Origin: Fasciola hepatica | Taxonomy: Eukaryota; Platyhelminthes; Trematoda; Plagiorchiida; Fasciolidae | DNA: 64,000 bases | Assembly (NCBI GenBank): GCA_948099385.1 | Contig: CANUEZ040000002.1 | Span: forward strand, 2,176,001-2,240,000 | Direction of reading: 5' to 3' | In this document: in pieces, positions 1 through 11,830 of the stretch | Position numbering within the stretch: position 1 is the stretch's first letter | Layout: every line of letters starts with the position of its first letter | Position numbers and translations under genes: made by a program | The notes under the pieces: model-generated | What the model saw: only the letters and a program-made list of their open reading frames with translations | What the model was told of the DNA's origin: nothing | Database searches by the model: none

Positions 1-285
1 ACTCTTCCAGCCAAACTGTCCGAGATACAACTGTGCCAACCCATGCTTCTGTTTGCTTCATTCAGATTTGTGACGAGAAGTCATTTGTCCAATCTATAGT
101 CCAGCTCAAGTTTAAAGACACTTCTAACCAATGATATTACAACTGGTTTACCTCTCTCTCTTTCCCCAGAAAGGCGGTCCCCAACATTCTGCCAACTATG
201 TTTGCGTGTGATCCATGTTTGAATTAACTGAATAACTTACATAATGGAATATTCAACTGGTTTTTTCACATCCTAAAGTCTGACG
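1..285. other. no recognisable feature
   Basis: No coding-like frame, repeat unit or RNA-like motif is visible in this stretch. It lies downstream of the 3' end of the minus-strand gene that ends at 475. Confidence 0.5.
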
Positions 286-372
286 CTGCTAGTCGGAATC
301 GAACTTGTAACACCCTGCCTGCTGGGCAGATGCCTTAACAATTGAGCTGCCGCGACACGAGCACTCGGCTGT
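286..372 (-). repeat. tRNA-like SINE head
   Basis: Read on the minus strand this segment resembles a tRNA: an A-box-like stretch (GGCAGCTCAATTGTTAAGGC), an anticodon-arm-like palindrome around CTGCCCAGCAGGCAG, and a B box (AGTTCGATTCC, near 294-304). It has no clear acceptor stem, so it is more likely a tRNA-derived retroposon head than a working tRNA gene. It lies just beyond the probable polyadenylation signal of the neighbouring gene. Confidence 0.45.
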
Positions 373-441
373 GAATAATACAAGTAAATATTGGATGACG
401 CGCGAATCACTATCACAGTGATAAGCTGCAATTTTCCTGGC

Positions 442-447
442 TTTAAT
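442..447 (-). promoter_or_regulatory. candidate polyadenylation signal ATTAAA
   Basis: ATTAAA on the minus strand, about 30 bases after the TAG stop at 475-477. The distance fits a poly(A) signal for the secreted-protein gene. Confidence 0.4.
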
Positions 448-474
448 CCCAGGGCTGGCCCAGTCGGTCACTTC

Positions 475-596
475 CTAATGGAACGAACAGCACACTGCTG
501 GACGTGATCCGTCGCACTTTGAAATATATTCATAGAATGTGTTGTTGGCACAAGGAGCTTGAATCTCCTTTAGCATACTACTCGTATTAGATCGTT
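475..596 (-). CDS. terminal exon of the secreted-protein gene
   Basis: The acceptor is AGATTTTCAG followed by AACGAT. The exon takes over one base (G) from the preceding exon and stays open for 40 codons to TAG at 477-475. It encodes residues 661-700, with cysteines 676, 688, 696 and 697 and candidate N-glycosylation sites at Asn664 and Asn678. Reading past the upstream donor instead gives a different tail ending near 819, which I take to be intron read-through. Confidence 0.55.
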
Positions 597-2878
597 CTGA
601 AAATCTGCCATTCCCAACACATCAAACTATGACAGTTAAAGTAACGGTTGTGATGTCTCACTCTTTTTATCGACCAGCGCACTCTGGACAGCATCATTCT
701 CATTACCAACCTCTAAATCAGTCTATCAATCAATTATTTATTCGGTGATTATTAGAAGAGAAGAAAAGAGTAAAACGTCACAATTTCATTTATATTCGTG
801 TTCTCGACGTTCTCGTGCTCATAGCCATCTACGCAACCAGTCAGCCACAAATAAAACGGTTAATCCGGTCACTGACAGTCGTCGGATTGAGAGCCCGGCA
901 TTTTTTGGACGATGTATTTCTCCGTACAATGCTGACCGGATCTTGGATCGATAACCTGTACATGATTCATATTTCTTTTTCCAGTAGCGAGCCTCAATTT
1001 TCAAGAGTCGAAGCTGGCTCAATAATTCTTCACGAGGACTTTTCAGTGATTTGGGCATCGTGTGATACGAATAGTATGGTCGACTCATAGGCCGTCCGTA
1101 CTTTGAGCCGGTATTCTGATTCAAATTTCCTTTAGACGATGTTTTTTGAATGATGACTTGATTTAAAAATTTCTGTCCTTCTTTCTCGGGTGCCGTTAAG
1201 GAATGTGGTTCTGAAAGATCAATATCACTTCCTGTCCCTGTTCCCTCCTCAGCTGGGGACCCACGAATCTTTGTCTGATTTCCGTCTGTTTGAACCGTTT
1301 GCTTCACTGGGACTAGTCCTTCAGGATCAAGTAGAGGAATTTCGGGCATTTGGTATCCCCTAAAGGGTTCAGGAAATCCTCGGGGGCCGAGAAATTCCGT
1401 TCCTTGAGGGCCCATTACATGAAGACCGTCTTCTGATGGCCCGCTGTTCCTTGGGATTGGCTCAAATTCTCTGTCCATTGGTAGCCACCTTTCCCCGGGC
1501 CCATAACCAGTCCACCCACGTCCCTTCATATCTACTGGATGGAATAGTCCATCAGACGAATGTGGCAATCCGGCTTCACCAAAGTGGTCCATCATCAAGA
1601 ACGGACCATGCAGTTCTTCTGCATGATGACCTCCCATCATGTGTGGAGGTGGCACTGGTTGTACGTACATGTCATGAGGACCGTTCTTCTGGGGCCAAAA
1701 ACTAGGGGGATCAAACTCATTCAAATGGAACAACAATGGTGTGTCGTATTTGATATGGGGTTTTTTCTCAACAGTTGTACGTTTCTTGGGGACTTTTTTA
1801 CTTTTCTTGGTCTTTTCCAATTTCTTTGTTTCATCTTTTCTGGAGAATTTTTTTAAAATTCGATCCATTAGACTTCTTGTGTTGTAATTCGTCCGCTTCG
1901 ATCGGGATGCCGATTTGCCTGAACCGGATGATTTGGGGAGTGAGCTGAACAGACTGCCGGAATCAGAAGCGAGATCGTTTCGGTCCTTTTTAGGTCTTTG
2001 CTTACCTTCACTAGTGCGATCTTTAGGACTAGAGCTGTCACGTGAAGGATGGTCGGGTCCGGCTATTGGTGTATTACCTGCATCTCGTTGTGGTCCTAAT
2101 GGTGGCTTTGGTCCCAGCGGCAGAGAGGGTGGTGGTGGTGGTGGTGGCGGTGGTGGCATTGGTGGCATTGGTCCTTCTTGTGGACTTCTGTGCAGCGGTA
2201 CCATGCCTTCCATCAACGGCCTTGGTCCTTCTGGATGTTCCCTTTGGAAATCAAACAGTGCTGATCCTTCAGGCCCTTTAGCAGGTTGTGCCATCACATC
2301 GGGAGGTCGTTCCGGGCCTGGTCCAAGTGGCAGATCTATTGGGCCTGGCCCATCGTGGCTTGGTCCAGCGGGCTGTGGTCCTACAGGCCCATCGGGTCTA
2401 AGGAGCGACATAGGATCATCCCGAGGAGAGTGCGGGAATACTGCCGGTTGCGGACCCATCGGCCCGATATTTGCTTTTTCACTCGAATGAGGTTCATCTG
2501 GGCCGACTGGCAGAGCATGAGAGATCGTTTGCATATCTGCCGGCGGGGATAGCTGTTTTACATCAGAGCCGATTTCCTTAACCGGTTCCAAGTACTCATT
2601 GATAAATTCAGCGTCGTCGACTGGATTGAATCGAGTTGACAATTGATTCTGATTCTGAAATATAGACACGAAATAATGGGAAAAACTATCAAACCTGCTT
2701 TCAATTTTCTCTGAGTTAACTTCCGTCAAATGCGAAAAATCTCGAAACCTGAAAAATTGACAGAATGCAATGAAAAATATTAGCTTCGGACAGCTAGTTA
2801 TTAGGTGTTCGGTTGATCAGGTCAGACTGGCCACTCGCTCTTGCAAACCCCGCATGCTTTTCTAGTCTTTTCTTTCCT

Positions 2879-2970
<92 letters not shown>

Positions 2971-3874
2971 CGGCTTCAGAGATTCCATTTTCTACTCTAA
3001 CGGAGGCTGAACTTGTGAGTCCTTTTGTATTGATATATGACGATTTATTTCGTCTATCTCAACGAAGCTGGTAGCTCGGGCTTGATGCTATGCAGCCACC
3101 ACACGGTGATGGATGATTCGTGAGGTTACCTCCACCTAAACAGACTAAAAACATCCGATTCAGAACGATAGTTAAAACACTCTATTTAGGCTTAGTGAAC
3201 ATCTCTCACATGCCAATAATTAAAACCATATAGGCCAACAGGATGACTTGAGCGATGGAATTTGATTGGTTCCTTTTAGGTGAACAGTTTGATTGGGGTT
3301 GTTCACAAACACCTGGTCAGCTCGAAGGGGTTGTTGGTTTGACAACTAAAAGTGGACATTGCTGACTGCGTGCCAGTTGTTGATGTCACCTTTAGACTAG
3401 GGCTTCTCACCTCGTTTTGTGAATCCATCATTCTCGTTAACTAAGTTCATTCATGCAGCATGTTTTTGGCCTGAGATTTCATAGTAGTTAGCATCTCGTG
3501 CCGTTTGAACAGTTGCACCCCATTACGCTTTGTCCTCTAATCATTATTTCACTACTGATCCGGTCTTTTGATTGTTAGATAGCTGGATGTAGCCAGTGTG
3601 TAACAATAAACGAAACTCGTTCGTTCAATTGTCGAGATTACCACCACTCTGAGTTACTCGTAACAGAAATATCCGCACAAACAGGATATGTGTATGGGTT
3701 TCTTCCGGAAAGGTTAACTCACTTGTTAGTTAAATATCGTCTGACGGACAAGTGCTAGCCGTTCATCAAATGGAATCAAGATTCTTTCATGACAATCCTG
3801 TTTTCATTCGCATCAGAATCAACATAGGATCCTGGCATTCTGAGCTAAAACTATTTCCTTAGGTGGAACAAACT

Positions 3875-3926
<52 letters not shown>

Positions 3927-6900
3927 CTGGGGTGGAGGAGAGTAACAAAAGGTGGACGGGTTGATAGGACTGAGCGGGTGAAGTGGTGAGATGATTTGTT
4001 TGTTTGTTTGTTTCTTTGTTTCTTTGTTTGAATGAATGAATTCTATTGATAAAACATGTCATGAACCCCCGTAAAAACGTAGAATTCTACGACGTTACTT
4101 TTGATTAAAGCAAATGAAGATGTACTCCATCGGTGTCTGCTGTATAATTTCCCAACAAAATTTAATGTTCATTCGGATAAATACGTAGCTGTCAGAAAAC
4201 CCTAGACGAAGAAATAAAACGGAAAGTGAAAAACTTGAGATAAGAAAGAAGGGTCAAGTTTGCTGGGAAGAAGTAAGGATACCTATTCATAATAATAACA
4301 ATAAGGATACTCTTTTAAACTTTTCTGGTTATAATAAAAAATCGCACATTTCTGGAAAAATAACTAGGTCAATTAAAAGCTGGCAAATGGGAAATTTAGA
4401 GGTATGATTTAAACCTATAACCACGAGGCTCAACTGGACTGCAACGAGCTTTTGAAAACTACAAGACACTGTACGTAAATCCTAAAAGCTACGTACCTAG
4501 CTTGCATAAATTATTGTACAAAGTCCTCTATCTCTCTGAACTCTCATGATTTTCTGCCCAACATCTAGAACATCATCAGTCGGTCTGGAGAACACACGTA
4601 TTCCGTGATTTGATCAAGCTATTACAATCTGTGGAAGCAAGTCTGAATTAACTGTTCCTCGTGTTTTCATTATCAAGACAAACATGAATCAGTGGAACAG
4701 TTACACCGAGAAACATCAGTTTTAAATTCGTAAATTGGTTTGGTCCATGCAAACCCTGCAGTGTACCACGGAATGAAAAGCTTAACTAACAAGGACACTT
4801 TTGAACACTTTTCAGTCAGAATTAGGACGAAAAATTCTTAAAATTACTCTATTAAATGACATAAATTAATGCTCAGCTCTTCTTGTACAGGAAACTTTCT
4901 ACGTCACTGATGAATATGAACGAGGCTTTTCAATAAAATTTATCAATTTGACCCAGCTGACAGAAGGAAAGTGGTACTAATACGTGGGTGGCGTCTATGC
5001 TTGTGACGTCCACGCGAACGTTTGGATCTCACCTGGGCTGATCACTTTTATCACTCTTTGAAGTAACCACAAATGGTTCTTCATGCAAAAACAAAGTCCA
5101 AGTCATCATTGTTAGAAATCTTCGTCTGTAGTACTCAAACTCCCAGTCTCCACCGGGACTCGAACCTGGAATTCGTGATTGTGAGTCAAAAGTACACACA
5201 CTCTTCCCTCAGGCCACGTGGGCTGGCTTTTAAAGGTTTTTTGAAATTACCCATACACCTTGAATTATTCCTTTTTTTCTCAAGCTTATCTTGAACCATT
5301 TTCACACTACTGACTGACTGGGGATGGGAGGGCAGGATGACAAACATGAAAACAATACCCATCAACCGTTAACTTACTTCTTCCATGATATGTTTACAAT
5401 ACTCTGCCGGATTTGTGCCCAGTTCGTGCATTTTTTCACAGTAGGGAGTTTTGCAACGCACTTTATGCAGCTGACACTGACATCTGCGACAGCCGTCTTT
5501 GAATCTAAAACAAAATTAGCGAAATGGGTTTCCACTGTCATAGTGATACTATTTCCAGGGGTAATAAAGGGATAGTTTTAGTAGTAGCAGTAGTAGTAGT
5601 ACTATTATTAGTAGCATTGGTAGTATTATAGCGGTAGTAATAGTATTAGGAGTAATAGTAGTAGTAATAGTAGTTTGACAGTGTGTACACACTACTTACT
5701 GAATAAGTGGGTAGTTGGTTGCAGCTATGGACAGTTGTGGATCAACAACGAACGCGGCTGTTAGGGGGACTAGAAATTGACTAGAAAGCAACAGCCTTCA
5801 AGTGGCTTGGACCATTGGAATGCAAATAAGCATTGTTGTTCCATTTGATTAGTTATGATGACTGCTGAGAGAATGATTTCTTATAGGCAATCTATTGACC
5901 AGGCACTTCTTGTGAATCTGTAACAGTTATAGCGGGAACACACTCAGACGTTCTTCTCCTAACTACTATGAATTCATTTAGTTTCTTCCTTATTCTTATA
6001 CATCTCACAAGTATTCATATCATCTTCATCTTTTGGTTTCTGAGTAAGGTTCTTGCAGGTAGAAACCAACCAAAACCTACACAATTACTACACGGGGAAT
6101 GTTATTTCAAAGTGAGCGGAATGGAACAGAAAGAAAAACTGACATCTGGTTTCGTATTCCAAATACCGAGCCGTACAACAGAGTTCAAGTTTGTACACGA
6201 GCTCACATTCCTACGTTCAGTTCTACACAGGGATCGAAAAATAAGCAAACCGTTATAATCCCTGTTACCACATGCTGCCACATAAAGTGCAGTCTGGACG
6301 GATCACTGCAGTTTTAGGGATGACGGGCAACTTATTCCTGGCTCTGAGACCAAAAGGTGGTGGTGAACCACATAAGTTAGAAAGTAGTTCAGGTTTAGTA
6401 ATGTGCCAGGTGACAGTGTATTACTGTCTACCACGTAAGTGTTCCGTGCTGAAGGGGTTTGCTTCTCTCACCTCCAAATTCGTGGGTAGATGCTTGAAAG
6501 CACTTAGCCGTCAACGGTGTCTTGCCTGATGAATTTGGATAGCGAAGTATTATGATTGTTGTGAAGTGATATTTGGAACAGCGTTATCCATCCGTGAATC
6601 AGTGATATATTTGGTTTGTGATCATGCTGTCCCACATGTCAGTATATCTTTAACTGATTAGACAGCTACTTTAGAATGTCTAAAGTTAACGGACCGAGAT
6701 CAGACGACAAAACACGATTGCGATTAAAAATTCGTGCGTCATCAAGATGCATTACGAGAATAAAACAGGAAGCAACCGAAAAATTCGCATAGACTAGCAA
6801 AATTCTGTTTTTCTTAATGAGTAGGCCATTCGGGATTTGTAATTCGGCAGACACTGAACCTTGCAAACTCAACGACCAGTTAGTTGGGAATTGGGATTTG

Positions 6901-8759
6901 AACTTCTGTATTCCAAGGTCATGGATTTACGGCACTGAACGGAATAATCAAGAATAAAATACAGTCTACTCATACTTCTGATATCATACGATAATTTACA
7001 GTGAGAATTCCTATTGATGAACAGTCTCCTATGATTCTACTAGCTTTTGAATTGTTCATCGATCCATTTGAATATGCACAGGGGAGTTTTGTTCAATCTT
7101 GATCACACTGGGTGGGAAGACTGATGCCGTATATTTGCCCACTTGCTCGTTATCTGTGCAAACAAAACATGTCAACGTACCACGTCCCATCCCCCGCCTC
7201 TCTTCCCGAGATTGTATTGTCCACACTGGCTCGTCCGTTTACACTAATCTCGTCTATCATTCCCTTTCGGGACCGTGCATGACAGTACACGCAAGCAGGC
7301 ACGAGTACATGAACTCAGTAACTACACATGGCTTATGCAAATGAGCGTAGTCTCACATTTTCACACAGGACGCACACCGTTCGACTGTTTGACCAGCGAG
7401 TGTTACGTTCGATCATAAGTCCCAGATCCACACCGATTTTGTGAGTGAAAACGGAGCGTGTGAAATCACACCAGACTAGGTTGTTTGTATCAGATCATGG
7501 TGTGGGCAAACGGAGACCAGTTAGGCGACGGATTGAGTGATCATTTTGATTGAAAATTTAGAAAAAACAACCTAGTGGGACGTCAACTCTGGCTGCTTTT
7601 TAGGGCTACTCAAACCTAGCTAGCTTTATGTATGTGCTGGTAGCTTATGACAAATGATAAATTATAACCACCTAAGTAATATATGGTAAACGGAAGTGAA
7701 TATGTAGTATGATGCAGCTGGTGGTATCAACGCTTAGCTCACCCCTGAAAAACGTAAAAGCACTTAACGACCGTTTCATACGAAATGTTAGAAATCATCA
7801 GCCGTAGTGCACTTTCCCTGAGCCCACACAGGGACTCGAACCCGGGGTGCATAATTGTGGGCCACTCACCCACACGTGATCACCAGGCTATCCGTAGGCC
7901 GGTGTTCAACAGTTTGTCTCACATCCTTTCTTCACTGGTTCTCTGGACGGTTTTAAACCACTCACCAGCAAAAGGACTGACCAGTATGATAAATTAGTTC
8001 TCCGTATGTGCCTAAATCCAATGAAGGCATTCCGTCACAGATAAAAAACAGAGTTTGGCTACTTGGTCAGTATAAGTATAAGAATGCAAATATTTTGCTT
8101 TTCTATTGAATTATAAAGTATTAGTTAATAGGTCGTCAACTTCATAGAGCACCAAAAGGACTGTGAACTTTGTTAATTGATTATAGTTAGACGCTGAATT
8201 GATCCTAGGCCACATTAGAACCTCAGACCTTTCGCATATATTCCATAAAGACCGGGGTTCACGTTCATGCTCGTAGATCAGCATCTCACCATTACTCACA
8301 ACGTTTGGATAATGTCGATCACGTCATCATTTGTCCACATATCAACCCACTTCAAATCTAAGACTCTCGTTTTGCTTTCCATCCGCCATCTGTTACATGG
8401 ATCTATTACGAACTGCGTGGTGCGAATATCCCAACCCTAGATGATGCGAATAATGCATTATGCTAACATTTAGCTCCGTCTTTTCTTGCGGACGAGATTA
8501 GGTTGAACAGAGTGTGTTTTTAGAAAATTCATCGGCAAATATAAACCGTGAAAGTCATTCATCAAGATGATGATCACTTATTGATCGATAACGGTCAGAC
8601 TTACATGAATCCAGTAGGTTTATCGCGGCAATACCTTTTCGCATTCAGAATGCAACGAATCTCCAATTGCTCGCCTTGATTTGCCTTTTTCACTTTCATT
8701 TCTGCCAGCCCAAAGCTGACCAAACAATTAATTAGGAAACAAGCCACCGAAATTTTCAT
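475..8759 (-). CDS. predicted secreted protein: vWC-like domain, Pro/Gly/Lys-rich middle, cysteine-rich C-terminus (four exons)
   Basis: My gene model joins exons 8759-8605, 5504-5378, 2654-956 and 596-475 on the minus strand. Together they give 2103 bases, exactly 700 codons plus a TAG stop, and every junction keeps phase (2, 0, 1). Introns are 3100, 2723 and 359 bp and all begin GT and end AG. The protein starts with a classic signal peptide (residues 1-19), then has eight cysteines between residues 36 and 88 in a von Willebrand C/antistasin-like arrangement. About 565 residues without a cysteine follow, and five cysteines lie in the last 42 residues. Secretion and a matrix, gland or tegument role are inferences. 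I do not recognise the family. The long introns contain only repeats, which supports one gene rather than several. The alternative is that the first two exons and the last two belong to adjacent genes. Confidence 0.6.
956..2654 (-). CDS. large internal exon, Pro/Gly/Lys-rich region
   Basis: This 1699-base exon is open throughout. It encodes residues 95-660 of the model. It begins after a TCTATATTTCAG acceptor and ends at an ACAG/GTTATC donor. In order it contains an acidic stretch, irregular Gly-Pro-rich repeats without a strict collagen Gly-X-Y register, a run of about ten prolines (around residue 262), a Ser/Lys-rich part, and a strongly basic Lys-rich segment (about 362-399). A His/Met/Pro-rich part follows, and then a short amphipathic helix candidate before Cys659. 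No cysteine occurs before 659. The opposite-strand open frames here are shadows of its composition. Confidence 0.7.
2867..2968. repeat. (TTTC)n(TC)n microsatellite
   Basis: About 100 bases of TTTC units passing into pure TC. Long pyrimidine tracts like this can form triplex DNA. It lies within the intron. Confidence 0.95.
3874..3925. repeat. (GT)n microsatellite
   Basis: About 52 bases of alternating GT with one interruption near the start. Confidence 0.95.
3994..4040. repeat. (TTTG)n tetranucleotide repeat
   Basis: TTTG units with scattered TTTC variants, running into a short GAAT repeat. Confidence 0.8.
5105..5226 (-). repeat. tRNA-derived SINE-like repeat, family B
   Basis: Carries a B-box-like motif (minus-strand reading of GGGACTCGAACC near 5155). 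It shares its flanking stretch, including GTTAGAAATC, with the copy at 7780-7905 and, inverted, with the copy near 15180-15260. Confidence 0.5.
5378..5504 (-). CDS. vWC/antistasin-like cysteine-rich exon of the secreted-protein gene
   Basis: The acceptor TTTTGTTTTAG and the donor GTAAGT are both excellent. The 127-base exon encodes residues 52-94, with cysteines 57, 60, 62, 69, 74 and 88. The spacing C-x2-C-x-C-x6-C-x4-C resembles the core of von Willebrand factor C and antistasin modules. The first base completes an isoleucine codon begun in exon 1 at 8605, and the exon ends in phase 0, matching the exon at 2654. Confidence 0.65.
5579..5675. repeat. imperfect (AGT)n repeat
   Basis: About 97 bases dominated by AGT/ATT trinucleotides with frequent interruptions, so it is an old microsatellite. 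Confidence 0.8.
7780..7905 (-). repeat. tRNA-derived SINE-like repeat, family B
   Basis: Has the inverted B box GGGACTCGAACCC at 7831-7843 and the shared GTTAGAAATC stretch. Same family and orientation as 5105-5226. Confidence 0.55.
8605..8759 (-). CDS. first coding exon, signal peptide
   Basis: ATG at 8759-8757 opens a 51-codon stretch plus two bases. Residues 1-19 form a signal peptide: Lys2, a hydrophobic core, and small residues before a likely cut after Ala19. The mature part contains Cys36 and Cys44. The donor is AT/GTAAGT. The adjacent upstream GT microsatellite (8831-8869) would lie in the 5' leader or promoter. Confidence 0.65.
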
Positions 8760-8830
8760 GGTCGCGCCGTGTATGTGCATGTGTGCGTGTGCGTGCGAAT
8801 GCACGCTTGTTTATCAGAACACGAATAGTC

Positions 8831-8869
<39 letters not shown>
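8831..8869. repeat. (TG)n microsatellite
   Basis: About 39 bases of alternating TG, 70 bases upstream of the start codon of the minus-strand secreted-protein gene. Confidence 0.95.
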
Positions 8870-8870
<1 letters not shown>

Positions 8871-10409
8871 TCGTTGTGATATCTCACAACCTGCTGTGCT
8901 CTGTTCCGTGGCAAACGGTCCGTTTTATATCAAGATGGTTAAACAGCAATTTTTTTCTCCGTTTTCAAGGGCGTGGGCGAAAGAGCTCGAGAATAATAAC
9001 TTGAAGGTTAGAAAAAATCGATGAATGATTTGAAGGGGACCGGAGTGAAAAGGGGGCACACTCCGCAAGTACAATGTGTTACCCGAAATACGGGTACTAT
9101 GTGGGTATTGTCAACGATATTAGTACGATAGGTGTTTGTTCCTACGACCCGTCACATTTCGGTTAATTTATTACCACGAAAAAAATGAACCAACTCGCGG
9201 CGGATTTTATTTTCAAATGGGACGGACGTGTCGAAATGATTTGTCAACAAGCTTGTTACTGATTTGTGATCCCGTTGTGTGTTGAACGGACAGTTTAGCT
9301 CTTCTAACCTTGACGGGTCAGGCCCGGGGGGAGGGGGGGGGGGGGGGGTACTAAGTCCTATATTTTGTGCTGATGTAAAGAACTGAACTGATGATTTTGT
9401 AATGTTGGGATGTAAAACAATATATGACAATATAACTGTTACAGTATACGAAACCGTGGCTGTCCTCTGTGAACAAGCCAACACGCGGTTTGCCGTACTT
9501 TAAAAGAGCAGAACATTGATCATCCCTCGTACAGTCATTGAACAACTCCCGTATGACTTGTCTTTCAGGAGTTGAAGCATGCCTAAAAGTGCTACGGTGA
9601 GACGTTCGTGGTATGCTGGGGCATCAACATATCGACGGAAGTAAAGCTTTTACCTTCCTCATTTGATCACAGAATCGACCGTGATGTCTTGATTAGGAAT
9701 CGTTTAAAATACGGAGTGACAAGTGAGCTCACTTTCGGTGTTATATTAATAGTCCAAACAGGGTTCACCTATACAGGTTGGATAAACGAAAATGGCTGAC
9801 TACTGTATACCTCTGGAATAGATTTGAAGGTTAAACGGGCACTGGAAATCACACCCAATTTTTCCTCTGTCGACCATTGTACCATCTATATATTCGTTGA
9901 GTGTGTTATGTAATAAATCTGACCTACGATTGCCAAACTAGATTAGGGGCTTTAACTGACTGGTGTCTGATGAGAAGATGGGGTCTTTCAACTGAATGGC
10001 AACCGCCCTCGCGGTCGATAATGGGCGTTACTTGATCTCTTTTGAACGCATCTCTGTGGCCGTGTAGAATGGCTCAAATAACGCAAGCTTGTTAACCTAA
10101 TTGGTGTCGGATAGATGAGCGGCAATAGTATTCATCTGGTATTATGCCACTCTGCGTCTATGCCAGTTAAGGGTGATGCTTCCCAAATGCGATCATCCGG
10201 GCCTATGGCCGTACGACTAACGTAGCTTGCACAACTCTGATGCACCACAGTTCGGGTCAATTCAGTTCGGACAACCATTAGCCATACACCGTGTTCGGTG
10301 ACTTTGGTTGCTATATCCTAGCGACAACCTCAATCGGAAACCATGAGAAAGGACAGGAATATGAAAGGATCAGTAAAAGAACTATAAATAACATTGCCAA
10401 GTAAATAAA
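8870..10409. other. intergenic, no gene recognised
   Basis: Presumptive upstream region of the minus-strand gene. The only clear feature is the G-run at 9326-9348. Short open frames look random. Confidence 0.4.
9326..9348 (+). repeat. poly-G run, possible G-quadruplex
   Basis: More than twenty guanines with a single A interruption, preceded by GGGTCAGGC. It could fold as a quadruplex. It is also a site where sequencing length is unreliable. Confidence 0.7.
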
Positions 10410-11830
10410 GAAAGGTTGTGGATACGAGAGCTCCACTGATCACGGCATCTAGCCATATCCCCCAACGTATCTAACCGTTGAGTGGGAGGATCTCTTGGAC
10501 CCCACCCAGGAAGTTTAACATGCCCTACAAGGCCATGCACACTTGTCGGTGCTTTTCACACCTTTCTTTCGTGTCGTGGTCTGACCTCCCTTACTCAGCT
10601 TTCAGCCGGTACCCGCCTCAGCAAAAATGGCCCGCCGAGGAATCCCATCCAGGATATGCCCAGCGCTTTCCAAACATCTTAGCTAAGTGATGTTTGGTGC
10701 TTCATTTAATGATTTGATTCACGAACTAAAGGCTCTCCGCCAAACCTCAGCATTGCTTAGACGGTGTTATCTTCAGATTCCAGCGAAGCTTCGAAGAAAT
10801 CTGTATTCAAATACCGACAATCTCCTCATATACTTCATCCGTAGTGGTCGTCTCCTAACCATACAGAACCACGGGCCTGACTACTATAGCATACACTCGA
10901 CCCTTGAAAGATAAACGGATGTCATGTCGAAGCCACAGACAAATGCCAAATGTGCCTTCTGTATTCGCAAATACAGCTCATCCAATATCCGATCCCCAGG
11001 CGAAGTGCAGCTGCCCAGGTAACAGAACTTATCTAGTTCCTCCAGATACTGAAAGGTTTGGTGTCGGAACAACCCAGTCCTGCAACAGCGTCTTTCACTT
11101 TGAAGCTGAAAAATAATACACGTCGAAAGTTGCTTTGCAGTTATTCAAGCTGTCCAAAATAGCTTGCAACTTACCTGAATCTCCACCTAGAAGAACAACG
11201 CCGTCCGTATATTCAAAGTCTAACACTTTCCCACCCGAAAAAATTCAGTGTCACTGTCTTCACATGACAAAATCACACCAATAACGAAGTTAAACAGAGA
11301 AAAAGAGAAAGGGGGCAACCTTGATGTACACCACGTTTTGCGGTGAACTAGGGAGAAAGAGGGCTGTAAGCCCGAATTTGGCTTCGGCTGTTCGTGTAAA
11401 GGGAGTTCATGATGGAAAGGAATTTCTCTGGTACAGCCTTCAACAACAGGCAGTGCGAGAGAACTGTATGGTGGACTGAGTTAAAAGTCGCTTTAAGATC
11501 AAGAAAAACGAGGATAGTAGGCCTTTGGGGGGGTGCCTCTGTTCTGAAATTTGTCAAACAGTGAAGATGTGACCAACACAACTTCGACAACGTCTTAATC
11601 CGTGAGCACTGTTCGCGAGCGGTTGGTAAGCGATGATGAATAGTACCGGCAAGCAGTTTAGATGCAACGCTAACCGGACTTATTCCCCTGTTTTTTTTCA
11701 CAGGAGAACCTGTCGCCCTACTTGTAAATCGGAACTTATTTACCGATTCATGCCAACTCTTTGGAATTTGTTCCTACAGGAGCAAAATAATTGGCAAATG
11801 TTCAGTAAGACTGGATCTGCATGAATTCTG
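10410..11830 (-). mobile_element. decayed LINE (RTE-like), reverse transcriptase and 3' part
   Basis: Minus-strand pieces in several frames read as a non-LTR reverse transcriptase. There is a fingers/palm segment near 11701-11348 (LDLKATFNSV, then the PEKFLSIMNSLYTNSRS-type stretch), a post-catalytic LCYLGS-like segment near 11040-10884, and a C-terminal GWGPRDP-like motif near 10500. The same motifs occur in the copies at 41.2 kb and 47.2-48.7 kb. Frameshifts and stops show that it is dead. No 5' endonuclease part is present, which is typical 5' truncation. Confidence 0.75.

Larger units (their letters stand above)
2655..5377 (-). other. intron 2 of the secreted-protein gene
   Basis: Non-coding stretch holding TTTC/TC, GT and TTTG microsatellites and a SINE-like copy (5105-5226). 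No further exon is required, because the flanking exons join in phase 0. Confidence 0.45.
5505..8604 (-). other. intron 1 of the secreted-protein gene
   Basis: Three kilobases without a convincing coding frame. Contains an imperfect AGT repeat (5579-5675) and a SINE-like copy (7780-7905). Several open frames of 60-96 codons occur here but lack coding-like composition or splice sites. Confidence 0.45.

Noticed and set aside
1915..2490. Gly-rich 191-codon plus-strand ORF
   Set aside because: It is the complement of the Pro/Gly-rich exon on the minus strand, and its composition is fully explained by that.
819..2729. A single 636-codon minus-strand ORF taken as the whole gene
   Set aside because: It has no ATG at its apparent start (TTG). 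An acceptor at 2655 and a donor at 955 lie inside it, and the spliced model gives a better start, stop and phase.
2721..2748. A 28-base micro-exon upstream of the large exon
   Set aside because: It has an acceptor and a weak donor, but its phase does not match exon 5378-5504, while direct splicing to 2654 is in frame.
2794..3010. Arg/Glu-rich and Ser/Leu/Phe-rich ORFs
   Set aside because: Translations of the TTTC/TC microsatellite, not proteins.
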